Shown: positions 16,341 to 23,602 of the stretch, piece by piece | How the letters are laid out: each line of letters starts with the position of its first letter | Numbering within the stretch: position 1 is the stretch's first letter | From: Parvibacter caecicola | Lineage (GTDB): Bacteria > Actinomycetota > Coriobacteriia > Coriobacteriales > Eggerthellaceae | Direction of reading: 5' to 3' | DNA length: 64,000 bases | Assembly: GCF_003725335.1 (NCBI RefSeq) | Contig: NZ_QIBY01000002.1 | Span: 124,001-188,000, forward strand | Translations under genes and position numbers: made by a program | Notes under the pieces: generated by a model | The model's input: only the letters and a program-made list of their open reading frames with translations | Database searches by the model: none | What the model was told of the DNA's origin: nothing

Positions 16341-17635
16341 TGCCGCACCTCCTCCTCTGTTGCCAGATCCTCTTCCACCAGCCGGTCCACCCACTCGGGC
16401 ACTTCCAGCCATTGCCCCTCCTCCGACGGCGACAGCCGCTGGTACAGGGGCAGCACCTGGCATCGGCGGGTATCGGGGCAAAAGCCCACTGCGGCGATGG
16501 CCGAGATGAAACGGCGGCCTCCGCGATGGCGCTGGGTTTGCACCATCAACTGAAAAGCATGGCCTATCTGGGCCTCTATCACATCAGGGGGCAAATCCAC
16601 CACATAGCGGCACATGGTCACCAAACGATCGATGCACTCCTGGGGCGAGTTGGCGTGCAAGGTGGTGAGGGAGCCGTCGTGGCCGGTGTTCATGGCCGTC
16701 AGCATGTCGAGGGCCTCCCCGCCACGGCACTCCCCCACGATGATGCGGTCGGGGCGCATGCGAAGCGAATCCACCACCAAACTGCGGATGGTGACCTCCC
16801 CCAAACCTTCGGCGTTCTGGTGGCGCACTTCCAACCGCACCACCTGCGGATGCTCGCTGAACTTCAACTCCAGCGAATCCTCGATGGTTATGATGCGCTC
16901 TTCGGTGGGGATGGAAAGGGACAGCGCGTTCAGCAGCGTGGTTTTGCCGCTGCCCGTGCCGCCCAGCACCGCGATGCTTTGGCGGCTGGCCACCGCCCAG
17001 TGAAGGAACTGCGCCGCCTCCTGTTCGAGCGAGCCCGCTTCCACCAGCTGCGGAAGCGAGAACACTTTGCGGGAGAACTTGCGAATGGCCAGCACCGGCC
17101 CATCGGGCGACACCGGTGGCACCACGGCGTGCACCCGGTGCCCTTGGGGCAACCGCGCCGACACCGAGGGGCTGGATTCGTCGATGCGCCGTCCCAGCGG
17201 GCCCAAAATGCGGTCGATAAGGCCCCGCACCTGGGCATCGCTCGCGAAGCTGGCCTCCGTGGGCCTCATCACGCCATCCCGCTCCACCCAAACGGCCCCG
17301 CCCTTGTTGACGGTGATTTCGGTTATGGACTCGTCGGCCAGAAGCGGCTCCAACGGCCCCATGCCGAACACCACCGCCACCAGCTCCTGTGTAAGGCTGT
17401 CCCGTCGCTCGGCCCCCACGGCCGCCCATGCGGGCTCGGCGAACACCTGGCGGCAGGCGCTGCGCAGTTCGTTGCGCGCCCGGAACGGATCTTCTTCCAG
17501 CAGGGCCGCCACCACTTCAGAGGGAACGTAGCGCTGCACCGCCTCCCGCAGATCCTCCACGTTCTGCACCGGCCGCCGCTCGGGCCGCTCGGGTGCGGCC
17601 GTGCGCTGCACCCGCTCTAGTAACGTTACCGCCAC
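16316..17635 (-). CDS. tadA: Tad pilus assembly ATPase TadA/CpaF
   Basis: TadA is the hexameric ATPase that powers assembly of Flp pilins. The GTG at 17635, four bases after GAGGAGG and inside the 3' end of tadZ, gives 439 residues, the usual CpaF length. Visible parts are the N-terminal domain, FGMGPLEPLLADESITEITVN, the Walker A VLGGTGSGKTTLLNAL, the aspartate box ITIEDSLELKF, the Walker B region (RPDRIIVGECRGGEALDML) and the His box TGHDGSLTTLHANS. Upstream in-frame codons lie wholly within tadZ and are rejected. Confidence 0.95.
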   Translation of the reverse strand: MAVTLLERVQRTAAPERPERRPVQNVEDLREAVQRYVPSEVVAALLEEDPFRARNELRSACRQVFAEPAWAAVGAERRDSLTQELVAVVFGMGPLEPLLADESITEITVNKGGAVWVERDGVMRPTEASFASDAQVRGLIDRILGPLGRRIDESSPSVSARLPQGHRVHAVVPPVSPDGPVLAIRKFSRKVFSLPQLVEAGSLEQEAAQFLHWAVASRQSIAVLGGTGSGKTTLLNALSLSIPTEERIITIEDSLELKFSEHPQVVRLEVRHQNAEGLGEVTIRSLVVDSLRMRPDRIIVGECRGGEALDMLTAMNTGHDGSLTTLHANSPQECIDRLVTMCRYVVDLPPDVIEAQIGHAFQLMVQTQRHRGGRRFISAIAAVGFCPDTRRCQVLPLYQRLSPSEEGQWLEVPEWVDRLVEEDLATEEEVRQWRRALCR

Positions 17636-18522
17636 AACGCCTCCTCTGCCCTCAGCGCCCCTTCCTGGGCCGCCAGTTGGTGCTTGCCCCGCTTCGCCGC
17701 ATCGTTGCGGCGCCGCGATGCCATAAAGCCCATGCGCCTTCCGTCGCGAAGGGCTGCAGGCGGCCTTTCCTCCTGCGCGCCCTGGCAACGGGGCACCGCT
17801 TCTTCCGCTATGGCAGCTGCGCTCTTGTAAAACGGGTTGCCGTCTTGCAAAAGCCGCTCCGCCAAGCCGCACCCCTGCAGCTCCTCCACCACCGCGCCGC
17901 CCTCTAGCATCTCCACCACATGGGCACCGCCCAAAGCGCACGAAACATCGATGGAGGTGAACAAGCTATGGCGCGAGCAGCGGTTGAGCACGAAGAGGAA
18001 CGACCCCGTGGCCACGCTGCAGCGCAGGCACAAATCCAGCGCGCGCCGGGCCCCCATCACCGAAGAAGACGATTGGCCCACCACGAATAGAACCCGGTGG
18101 CTGGCCTCCATGAGCGACAGCAGCGGCTCGGTCCAAACCCCCGACGTGTCCACCACCACGACATCGAACCATTGCGCCGCCTGGCGAGCAACGTAAGGCA
18201 GGTGGGGAATGTGCTGCTCGGCGTATTCCATGGCGTCAGGGCCCACCACCGTAAGCCCTTCGGCAGCCACCCCCTCGCCCGTCTCGCAGGCGCGCAAAAG
18301 CTGGGAGAACGACAGCGGAGCCTCATCGCCTGTCATGCGGGAGCAACCACCGAACTGGCAATCGCCATCGAGCAGCAGCACCGAGAGGCCGCGGTTGCAG
18401 CACTGGCGCGCCACCGCCATGGCCACCGAGCTCTTCCCTGCGCCGCCGCTGGCGCTCACTACCGAGAGCACCACGCCGATCCTCCGGCTGGAGGCATCGC
18501 CGCTCCGTTCGCTCACTCCCAT
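17626..18522 (-). CDS. tadZ: TadZ/CpaE-like ParA-type ATPase
   Basis: This 298-residue protein has a MinD/ParA-like P-loop near residues 22-33 (SASGGAGKSSVAMA), a switch region LLLDGDCQFGG and VVVDTSG. TadZ localises the pilus machine to one site in the cell. The P-loop has Ser where the signature first lysine of true ParA/MinD proteins stands (SGGAGKS instead of KGGxGKS), as often in this family, so dimer-dependent ATP hydrolysis may be altered. There is no recognisable N-terminal receiver domain. The C-terminal ~45 residues are basic. It overlaps cpaB by 10 bases and tadA by 10. Confidence 0.88.
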   Translation of the reverse strand: MGVSERSGDASSRRIGVVLSVVSASGGAGKSSVAMAVARQCCNRGLSVLLLDGDCQFGGCSRMTGDEAPLSFSQLLRACETGEGVAAEGLTVVGPDAMEYAEQHIPHLPYVARQAAQWFDVVVVDTSGVWTEPLLSLMEASHRVLFVVGQSSSSVMGARRALDLCLRCSVATGSFLFVLNRCSRHSLFTSIDVSCALGGAHVVEMLEGGAVVEELQGCGLAERLLQDGNPFYKSAAAIAEEAVPRCQGAQEERPPAALRDGRRMGFMASRRRNDAAKRGKHQLAAQEGALRAEEALWR

Positions 18523-19280
18523 GCGTCTTCCCCTTCCGCAGATTGGTCTTCTTCTGTAGCGCCGACCCCCGAGGCCTCGTCGCGCGGGCCCCCTTCCAAC
18601 CCATCGCCATCGCCCGGCGCCTCTCCGCCACCGGCCGCATCGCCTTGCGGCTGGGCTTCATCGGCACCGGGCAAGGCGAAGTACAGCACGTAAGATTGGG
18701 CCGCCTGCACCAACTCGTGCACCAGCGACGGCCGCACCGCCACCGTGACCCATGAGCTGTTCGAGGCCGCCCCCTCGCGCCCCACCGCCAAAACTGGAAC
18801 CCGCGAGGCAAGCAGCGACGAACCGGACGGGCCGATCATGTAAAGGTCGGCCTCCATGCCGGCGACAAGGCTGCCGCCCACGGTTTGAACGTCTTTGGCG
18901 GGCACCGAAACGGCGCAGAGCCCTTCCGGCACCACCAGCTGATTCCCCTGCGCCTGCATGCGGCCCTCGCAAAGCACTTCACCGGCGAACACCGGACTGC
19001 CCAACTGCTGGCCCCGCACCGATTCAAGGTCGGTAACCGCTCCCGCTGGCAACAGCTCCGCCAGCCACTGGCGCTTCTCCACCATCGAGTCGTCCAACGC
19101 CTCTCCGGCGGACAAATCGCGGCGCGCCACGTAGGCCTCCACCTGCACGCCGCCGTATTTCTCTAAGGCCTCGGCCCGCTGCAACTGCGCCTCTTGCCCA
19201 ATCTGCGCTGCATACAACCCCACGCACAGCGCACAGGCCAAGCCGCTGGCAATGCCCAGCGCCACCGTTCTTCGTCCCAT
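18513..19280 (-). CDS. cpaB: CpaB/RcpC-like SAF-domain protein, first gene of the Tad operon
   Basis: The 255-residue protein has an N-terminal membrane anchor (residues 5-25), an SAF domain at ~45-110 (EAYVARRDLSAGEALDDSMVEKRQW, in outline, with GQQLGSPVFAGEVL) and a following beta domain with VSVPAKDVQTVGGSLVAGMEADLYM, as in CpaB/RcpC. The last 45 residues are acidic and Gly-rich. In other bacteria RcpC works with the outer-membrane secretin; none is present here, as expected for a cell with one membrane. The ATG at 19280 follows AAGGAAAGGG. Confidence 0.85.
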   Translation of the reverse strand: MGRRTVALGIASGLACALCVGLYAAQIGQEAQLQRAEALEKYGGVQVEAYVARRDLSAGEALDDSMVEKRQWLAELLPAGAVTDLESVRGQQLGSPVFAGEVLCEGRMQAQGNQLVVPEGLCAVSVPAKDVQTVGGSLVAGMEADLYMIGPSGSSLLASRVPVLAVGREGAASNSSWVTVAVRPSLVHELVQAAQSYVLYFALPGADEAQPQGDAAGGGEAPGDGDGLEGGPRDEASGVGATEEDQSAEGEDAWE

Positions 19281-19624
19281 CGCGCACCCTTTCCTTGGCT
19301 TCGTTCAGAAACCGAAGGCAAGGGCCGCCGGCTTCCTTGCCCCTACAGCATAGGGCCCGCAATCGCCAACGCGGCGCCAAACGGCTATCAACGGGCTATC
19401 AGCTTTTCGTTTTTTGGCGCTGCGTTTTCCGGAATGCGGCAATGGCCGGCCGCCAAATATCCGCACCTGCGCCGAAACAATCCATCGCCGTTGCGCCAAA
19501 TATGCGCCGCGGATGCGCCGCCGTCGCGCCGCGCCTTCCCCCGCCCGGCGCCGCAATTGCCGCAAAAGGCCGCAAACGGGCTAATCCCCCCACCCCCCAC
19601 CAGGCAAAACCTTTCTGCGCATGC
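19281..19624. other. Gene-free region upstream of the Tad operon
   Basis: About 345 bases without a credible gene. It must hold the Tad promoter: a minus-strand TATGCT at 19352-19347 is a possible -10 box, without a good -35. The middle (19400-19560) is rich in GCCGCC/GGCGCC and short open frames there have no ribosome sites. Confidence 0.4.
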
Positions 19625-19663
19625 AAAAAGGCCGCCGAAGCTCCGCAAAGCTCCGACGGCCTT
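19625..19663 (-). terminator. Rho-independent terminator of the 19686-20966 gene
   Basis: A 15-bp stem with two G-U wobbles on the minus strand (19649-19663 with 19628-19642, AAGGCCGTCGGAGCT/AGCTTCGGCGGCCTT) with a 6-base loop is followed by TTTTT. The wobbles pair only in minus-strand RNA, which fixes the direction. Confidence 0.85.
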
Positions 19664-19685
19664 GAAACAAAAAAGCAGCGCCTGG

Positions 19686-20966
19686 CTAAAGCTTCTGCAC
19701 CTCGGTGATATTCACTTGCACCGGGTAAACCTTCCCCCAGCTGCTGGCCACCCCTGAAGCATCACCCGTGAGCGCGATGGTGCCAGTCACGGAAACCCGG
19801 TAGCCCACCAACGAGGACAGCTCCACCGTTTCCCGCTTCTCCTCGGGCTCTTCCTCTTCCGCCTCATCGCCTGCACCCGGCTCCCCTTCACCCTCGGGGT
19901 CCACCACTTCGGCATCCTGGGGCTGGTCCGGCTCTTCGCCTGAAGGGGCCTCCTCGTCTTGCGGCGCCTCCACCACGGGCGGATCAAAATAGCAGGCCAT
20001 CTGGGATGTGGGCACCAGATTCACCACGTCCAAATCCCACGAGCGGCCGTCCATGGTAAGGCGCATGGGGCCGTCCAACCGCAGCAGGTAGTCGCTGCCT
20101 TCCACCGCCAAGGTGCCCTGCAACCGCACCAGGGCCCCTTCCTTGCAGTTGAGCTTCGACATCACCGATTTATCGGTGACTTTGGGAGTGCTGGTGGCCA
20201 CCACAACGGGCACCCAGCCCTTTTCGGCCGACCAGTCAACCTTGCAGGTCACGGTCATGGTGGCAGTTTCCTCGGCGCGGGACTTCAGCAAGTTCACCTC
20301 CATGGTGCCCCCTTCGGCGGTAAGCTCTGAAACCACCGTGCTGGAAGCCCCCTCGAACTCGGCCGCCAACTGGCTGTTGTAGCTGGCCAGCAACTCCTCG
20401 ATATTGTTGGCGATGGCAGTGGCGCTGGGAGGGGCCACCGGTTGCACCTCGAAGCCCTCCTGCACTGCCGGCCCCTGCTCCCACGTATCGTTCTTGTCGT
20501 CGTAGGTGAACTCGAAGCTGATGGGCACCGTCACCTTCACAGACTTGTTGGTGTAGTGGGCGGTGGCGGTGACCTTCTGGGCGAACAGCTCGGTAGAGCC
20601 GGAAAGATGGGTTTGCACCTCCCCCACCACCACGTCCTCGAAGCGCGGACCGATGAGGCTGGCGGCATCCACGTAGGCCAAGGAGGAGAGGTCGGGGGCG
20701 GGCAGCTCCAGCCGATCGATGGCGATGTCCACCCGCTGCTGGGTGAGCACCGTGCGCGGCCCCCCAACCGGAGTATGGGTGATAAAGGCCCTCACTTGCG
20801 GAAATGCCAGCACTGCCACCGCGGCGAACAGCAGCACCACCGCAAGGGCTCCTAAAGCCCCTTTGCGCTTGCGCTTCACTTTGAGGGATTTCGCTTGGGC
20901 AACGCGCCCGTAAGAGCCGGCCCGAGTGGCCCGACGGTTCTTTCGTTTCGCGGGACGACGATCCAT
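19686..20966 (-). CDS. Hypothetical membrane-anchored exported protein
   Basis: The 426-residue product has a basic N-terminus (MDRRPAKRKNRRATRAGS) and one membrane segment at ~39-57 (GALGALAVVLLFAAVAVLAF), so most of it lies outside the membrane. The extracytoplasmic part looks beta-rich and seems to hold two similar units before a very acidic, Pro/Glu-rich linker (~345-395), then a final beta segment (YRVSVTGTIALTGDASGVA). No family was recognised. The ATG at 20966 was chosen over an upstream frame because GAAAGGCG lies at usable spacing. It is a single gene with a strong terminator. Confidence 0.75.
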   Translation of the reverse strand: MDRRPAKRKNRRATRAGSYGRVAQAKSLKVKRKRKGALGALAVVLLFAAVAVLAFPQVRAFITHTPVGGPRTVLTQQRVDIAIDRLELPAPDLSSLAYVDAASLIGPRFEDVVVGEVQTHLSGSTELFAQKVTATAHYTNKSVKVTVPISFEFTYDDKNDTWEQGPAVQEGFEVQPVAPPSATAIANNIEELLASYNSQLAAEFEGASSTVVSELTAEGGTMEVNLLKSRAEETATMTVTCKVDWSAEKGWVPVVVATSTPKVTDKSVMSKLNCKEGALVRLQGTLAVEGSDYLLRLDGPMRLTMDGRSWDLDVVNLVPTSQMACYFDPPVVEAPQDEEAPSGEEPDQPQDAEVVDPEGEGEPGAGDEAEEEEPEEKRETVELSSLVGYRVSVTGTIALTGDASGVASSWGKVYPVQVNITEVQKL

Positions 20967-21090
20967 GGAGATGACGCCTTTCAACCGTACACGCTGGTGT
21001 GTTTGTGGGAATAATTCGTGCCGCGCCATTGTAGCCCATCCCGGGCCAGCGCGCATCGCCGCTGGCCGCAACAGCGCGGAAAACCCGCCT

Positions 21091-21387
21091 CTAGCGGGCA
21101 GAAGACGCCAGCAGGCTCACTTGCGGCCAATGCTCCCTCACCACCGCGGCAAAACCCTCCCCCTGGTGGGGCAAAAGGCAATCGGAGCAATCCTTCACGC
21201 CATTGTCCAAATAGCGGTAGCTGCCCGGGCACTGCGGTCCTAAGGCGTACAACGGGCAATAGCAGAACAGGCAGTTGAACTGCGCCGATTCCACCCCTTC
21301 ATGGCAGGGGAAGTACGGGCACTCGCTGTTGGAAAAAAACGACGCGTGGTCCACGTCCTGGGCGGGCAAATCAGCCGAAAGCTCCAT
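21091..21387 (-). CDS. Cysteine-rich small domain protein
   Basis: This 98-residue protein contains a Cys-rich small domain of the type found near cobalamin and metal genes: NSECPYFPCHEG, FNCLFCYCPLY, GPQCPG and VKDCSDCLLPH, nine cysteines in about 55 residues. It probably binds a metal ion, perhaps zinc, but its role is not known. The ATG directly follows the stop codon of the upstream exported protein gene (TAGATG), so the two are translated together. Confidence 0.85.
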   Translation of the reverse strand: MELSADLPAQDVDHASFFSNSECPYFPCHEGVESAQFNCLFCYCPLYALGPQCPGSYRYLDNGVKDCSDCLLPHQGEGFAAVVREHWPQVSLLASSAR

Positions 21388-22047
21388 CTACTTGCCCCGG
21401 CGCACGCGCACGAAAATGCTAACGGCCACCGCCACTGCCACCACGGCAATAACGGCCCAACCGGCGAAGGTGTACCATTCCACCGGCGCAGCGGTCCCTT
21501 GGGAGTTGGCCGCAGCCTCCATATCGGAAGAGGGCTGGCCCTCCCCTTCCAGGGAAAGTGGCATGGCCTCGTACTCGCTGCTGGAAGCCAATGCGTCCAG
21601 CGCCTCGTCAGACGCGTCCACCGTTGCGCTAGCGAATGTCAGCTGCACCGGCAGCAGCTTTTCCGGCTGGTCTTTCAACTCCACTTGCATCGCAAGCGGC
21701 TCATCCAGCGCACTCACCGGGATTATGAACTCGGACACATCGGTTGACGTGGGAAGATACTGCACATCGTCCACCATCATGCGCACAATGTCGTTTTTGC
21801 TCCAAGCAATGCGCGCCACGGTTTCGCCGGTACTTGCCACCTCCAGAAGGCAGGGGGAATCCACCGTGGCCGTCACGGCGTCGTCGGCCGCAGTTTCCAC
21901 TTGGGCGCTGTAGTAGCCGGCCGCCAGCGGCGCTTCGGCGGCAAAGGCGCTAGCGGGCGCCAGCAAAACGGCAACCGCCACCAAAAGCCCTACCAGGGCG
22001 GCATAACCGATGAGCAAATCGGCAACAATGGCTTTCTTCGGATTCAT
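21388..22047 (-). CDS. Cell-surface protein with a NEAT-like beta domain
   Basis: From the ATG at 22047 (GGAAGGGG upstream) the product has 219 residues: a signal peptide (~1-36, cut near AFA-AEA), a beta-rich domain (~40-145) and a C-terminal membrane segment with a basic end (FVRVRRGK). The domain runs from PLAAGYYSAQVETA through ARIAWSKNDIVRMMVDDVQY to EFIIPVSALDEPLAMQVELK and LPVQLTF. This order of strands resembles NEAT haem-binding domains of Gram-positive surface proteins, but the match is by pattern only and no YxxxY haem motif is clear. It is followed at once by the Cys-rich small protein. Confidence 0.65.
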   Translation of the reverse strand: MNPKKAIVADLLIGYAALVGLLVAVAVLLAPASAFAAEAPLAAGYYSAQVETAADDAVTATVDSPCLLEVASTGETVARIAWSKNDIVRMMVDDVQYLPTSTDVSEFIIPVSALDEPLAMQVELKDQPEKLLPVQLTFASATVDASDEALDALASSSEYEAMPLSLEGEGQPSSDMEAAANSQGTAAPVEWYTFAGWAVIAVVAVAVAVSIFVRVRRGK

Positions 22048-22190
22048 GGGTGCCCCTTCCCTAAACAACGGCAACCTTCGGAAACTCAATCCCTGCCCAT
22101 AACTATATATAAGCCACCGCCCCAAGCCCCCACTTGAAAACCGTTGTAACCGCCCAGTTGACAAAGGGAAAAACTGGAAACGAAGAATCC

Positions 22191-22249
22191 GTGTGTCGGG
22201 GGGCGTTCACTTTGTCACCGAATGACAAAGTGAACGCCCCCCGACACAC
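22191..22249. repeat. Perfect palindrome with 27-bp arms
   Basis: Arms at 22191-22217 and 22223-22249 are exact reverse complements with a 5-base loop (CCGAA). The outer part of the arm is GTGTGTCGGGGGGCG, the inner part TTCACTTTGTCA. It lies between tRNA-Val and the NEAT-like gene and overlaps no gene. A 12-base piece of the arm (GTGTCGGGGGGC) recurs at 52541-52552. It resembles a REP-type element rather than a terminator, as no U-run follows. Confidence 0.8.
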
Positions 22250-22257
22250 CTGCCATG

Positions 22258-22291
22258 AAAAAGAACCCCCAGGGTTTACCTGGGGGTTCTT
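22258..22291 (-). terminator. Terminator of tRNA-Val
   Basis: A perfect 13-bp stem (AAGAACCCCCAGG at 22261-22273 with CCTGGGGGTTCTT at 22279-22291) with a 5-base loop, followed on the minus strand by a TTTTT run, 12 bases after the tRNA 3' end. Confidence 0.92.
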
Positions 22292-22302
22292 CGAGTTAGC
22301 AA

Positions 22303-22377
22303 TGGTGGTCGAGGAGGGATTTGAACCCCCGACCTTGTGCTTGTAAGGCACCTGCGCTCCCGCTGCGCCACTCGACC
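22303..22377 (-). tRNA. tRNA-Val (anticodon TAC)
   Basis: The minus strand reads a full tRNA of 75 bases including an encoded CCA end. The acceptor stem pairs GGTCGAG with CTCGACC. The anticodon loop is CTTACAA with anticodon TAC, reading GUA valine codons. The T loop GGTTCAAATCC is canonical. A promoter lies 23 bases upstream and a strong terminator follows. Confidence 0.95.
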
Positions 22378-22399
22378 ATGCGCTTTTCAAAGCCCAAGC

Positions 22400-22428
22400 A
22401 TTTTCCCACAACCGCCCCGGCGCATCAA
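22400..22428 (-). promoter_or_regulatory. Candidate promoter of tRNA-Val
   Basis: On the minus strand TTGATG (22428-22423) is separated by 17 bases from GAAAAT (22405-22400), a fair sigma-70-type pair 23 bases before the tRNA. Confidence 0.55.
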
Positions 22429-22540
22429 GCGCACGGCAACGATTGGCGCGAAAACGCCCAGAAGGGGCCGCCGGGCAAACCCGCGCGCGCAACCGCAGCG
22501 GGCGAGCCGGACGCGCTACCGCACCGCAACCTACGCCGCT

Positions 22541-23476
22541 TTAGGCCAGGTAGGTCCAATCGCCGGCGAAACGGGCCACCCAATGGGCCGCCGCCCGCAC
22601 CGACACCAGCTGCGCCGCCGCACCGGCCCAAGCACCCAGATAGCAGAAGACGGCCGTCACCACCAGAAAGCCCAGGCCGCCGCCCAACAGCGCTCCTAAA
22701 ATGAACGCAGGATCGGGGTTGACCGCAGCCCCCATCACCGGCAGGAAGAACAGCAGCGCGAAGAACATGTACACAAACGACGCCACCACGATAATGGCCC
22801 CGGCAATCAGGCCGGGAACCACCACGGCACACAGAAGCCCCGTCCAATCGCGCTTGATGGCAGTCCAGGCGTCGCCCACTTTAAAGCCCTCCCCCAGCTG
22901 GGAGCGCATCGCCATGCGCAGGTTAAGAACACAGGTGAACATGGAAACCAGAAAGCCGATGGCCAGCGCGGCAATCCAGCCGATGAGGGGAATCCAACCC
23001 ACGATGCCGCCGGCACAGCCCCCTATCAGGGAAAATACCAGCGCAATCACAAACGCGTAAAAGCCAATCTCGAAGTTGCGGCCGGTGACCACCTTCTGGG
23101 GCAGCGCCGTGCGGCCGCCGAAGGGCACCTCCTTGCTCCACTCCAGCGCGTACCCCGTGTTCACGAAATTCAAAACGGGCACCAGATCCAGCAGCCCCAA
23201 GAAGGCGGTTTTCTTCCAGAAGCCCGGCTGCTTGCAATCTTCCCAGCCAGCTGCCAAGCAGCTTTTGGCGTAAGCGGGGGCCACGGGCACCGGTTCGGGC
23301 ACGGGCGCCTGCCACGCCTGCTGCCCATCAGATGCAGGCGGCGTATGGGGCTTCGGCGCATCGGCCCCGAAAGCCTCGTCCCAGCCTTCCGGCGCCGGAG
23401 CAGACGCCCCTTGCGCAGACGCGTCCTGTTCGGCAGCGTCCTGAGCCCCTTGCGGGCCCTGGTTCTCGTCAGCCAT
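22541..23476 (-). CDS. DUF4013 membrane protein
   Basis: The 311-residue protein starts with ~75 soluble residues rich in Ala, Pro and Glu, then SCLAAGWEDCKQPGFWKKTAFLGLL, the entry of the DUF4013 domain, and about six membrane segments. The function of DUF4013 is unknown; members occur in archaea and anaerobic bacteria. The ATG at 23476 follows AGAGGTTGAA. It is downstream of the flippase-like gene but separated by 126 bases, and upstream of tRNA-Val. Confidence 0.82.
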   Translation of the reverse strand: MADENQGPQGAQDAAEQDASAQGASAPAPEGWDEAFGADAPKPHTPPASDGQQAWQAPVPEPVPVAPAYAKSCLAAGWEDCKQPGFWKKTAFLGLLDLVPVLNFVNTGYALEWSKEVPFGGRTALPQKVVTGRNFEIGFYAFVIALVFSLIGGCAGGIVGWIPLIGWIAALAIGFLVSMFTCVLNLRMAMRSQLGEGFKVGDAWTAIKRDWTGLLCAVVVPGLIAGAIIVVASFVYMFFALLFFLPVMGAAVNPDPAFILGALLGGGLGFLVVTAVFCYLGAWAGAAAQLVSVRAAAHWVARFAGDWTYLA

Positions 23477-23602
23477 TTCAACCTCTTTCTCTTATGCACG
23501 GGCCCTGTTCGGCCCGCCAGTTTTCAATGGAAGCATTCTACCCCATGCCCCACGGGCGCTACCCCTGGCCCTGCTTTATAAAGGAATCGTAACAAAGCCG
23601 GC

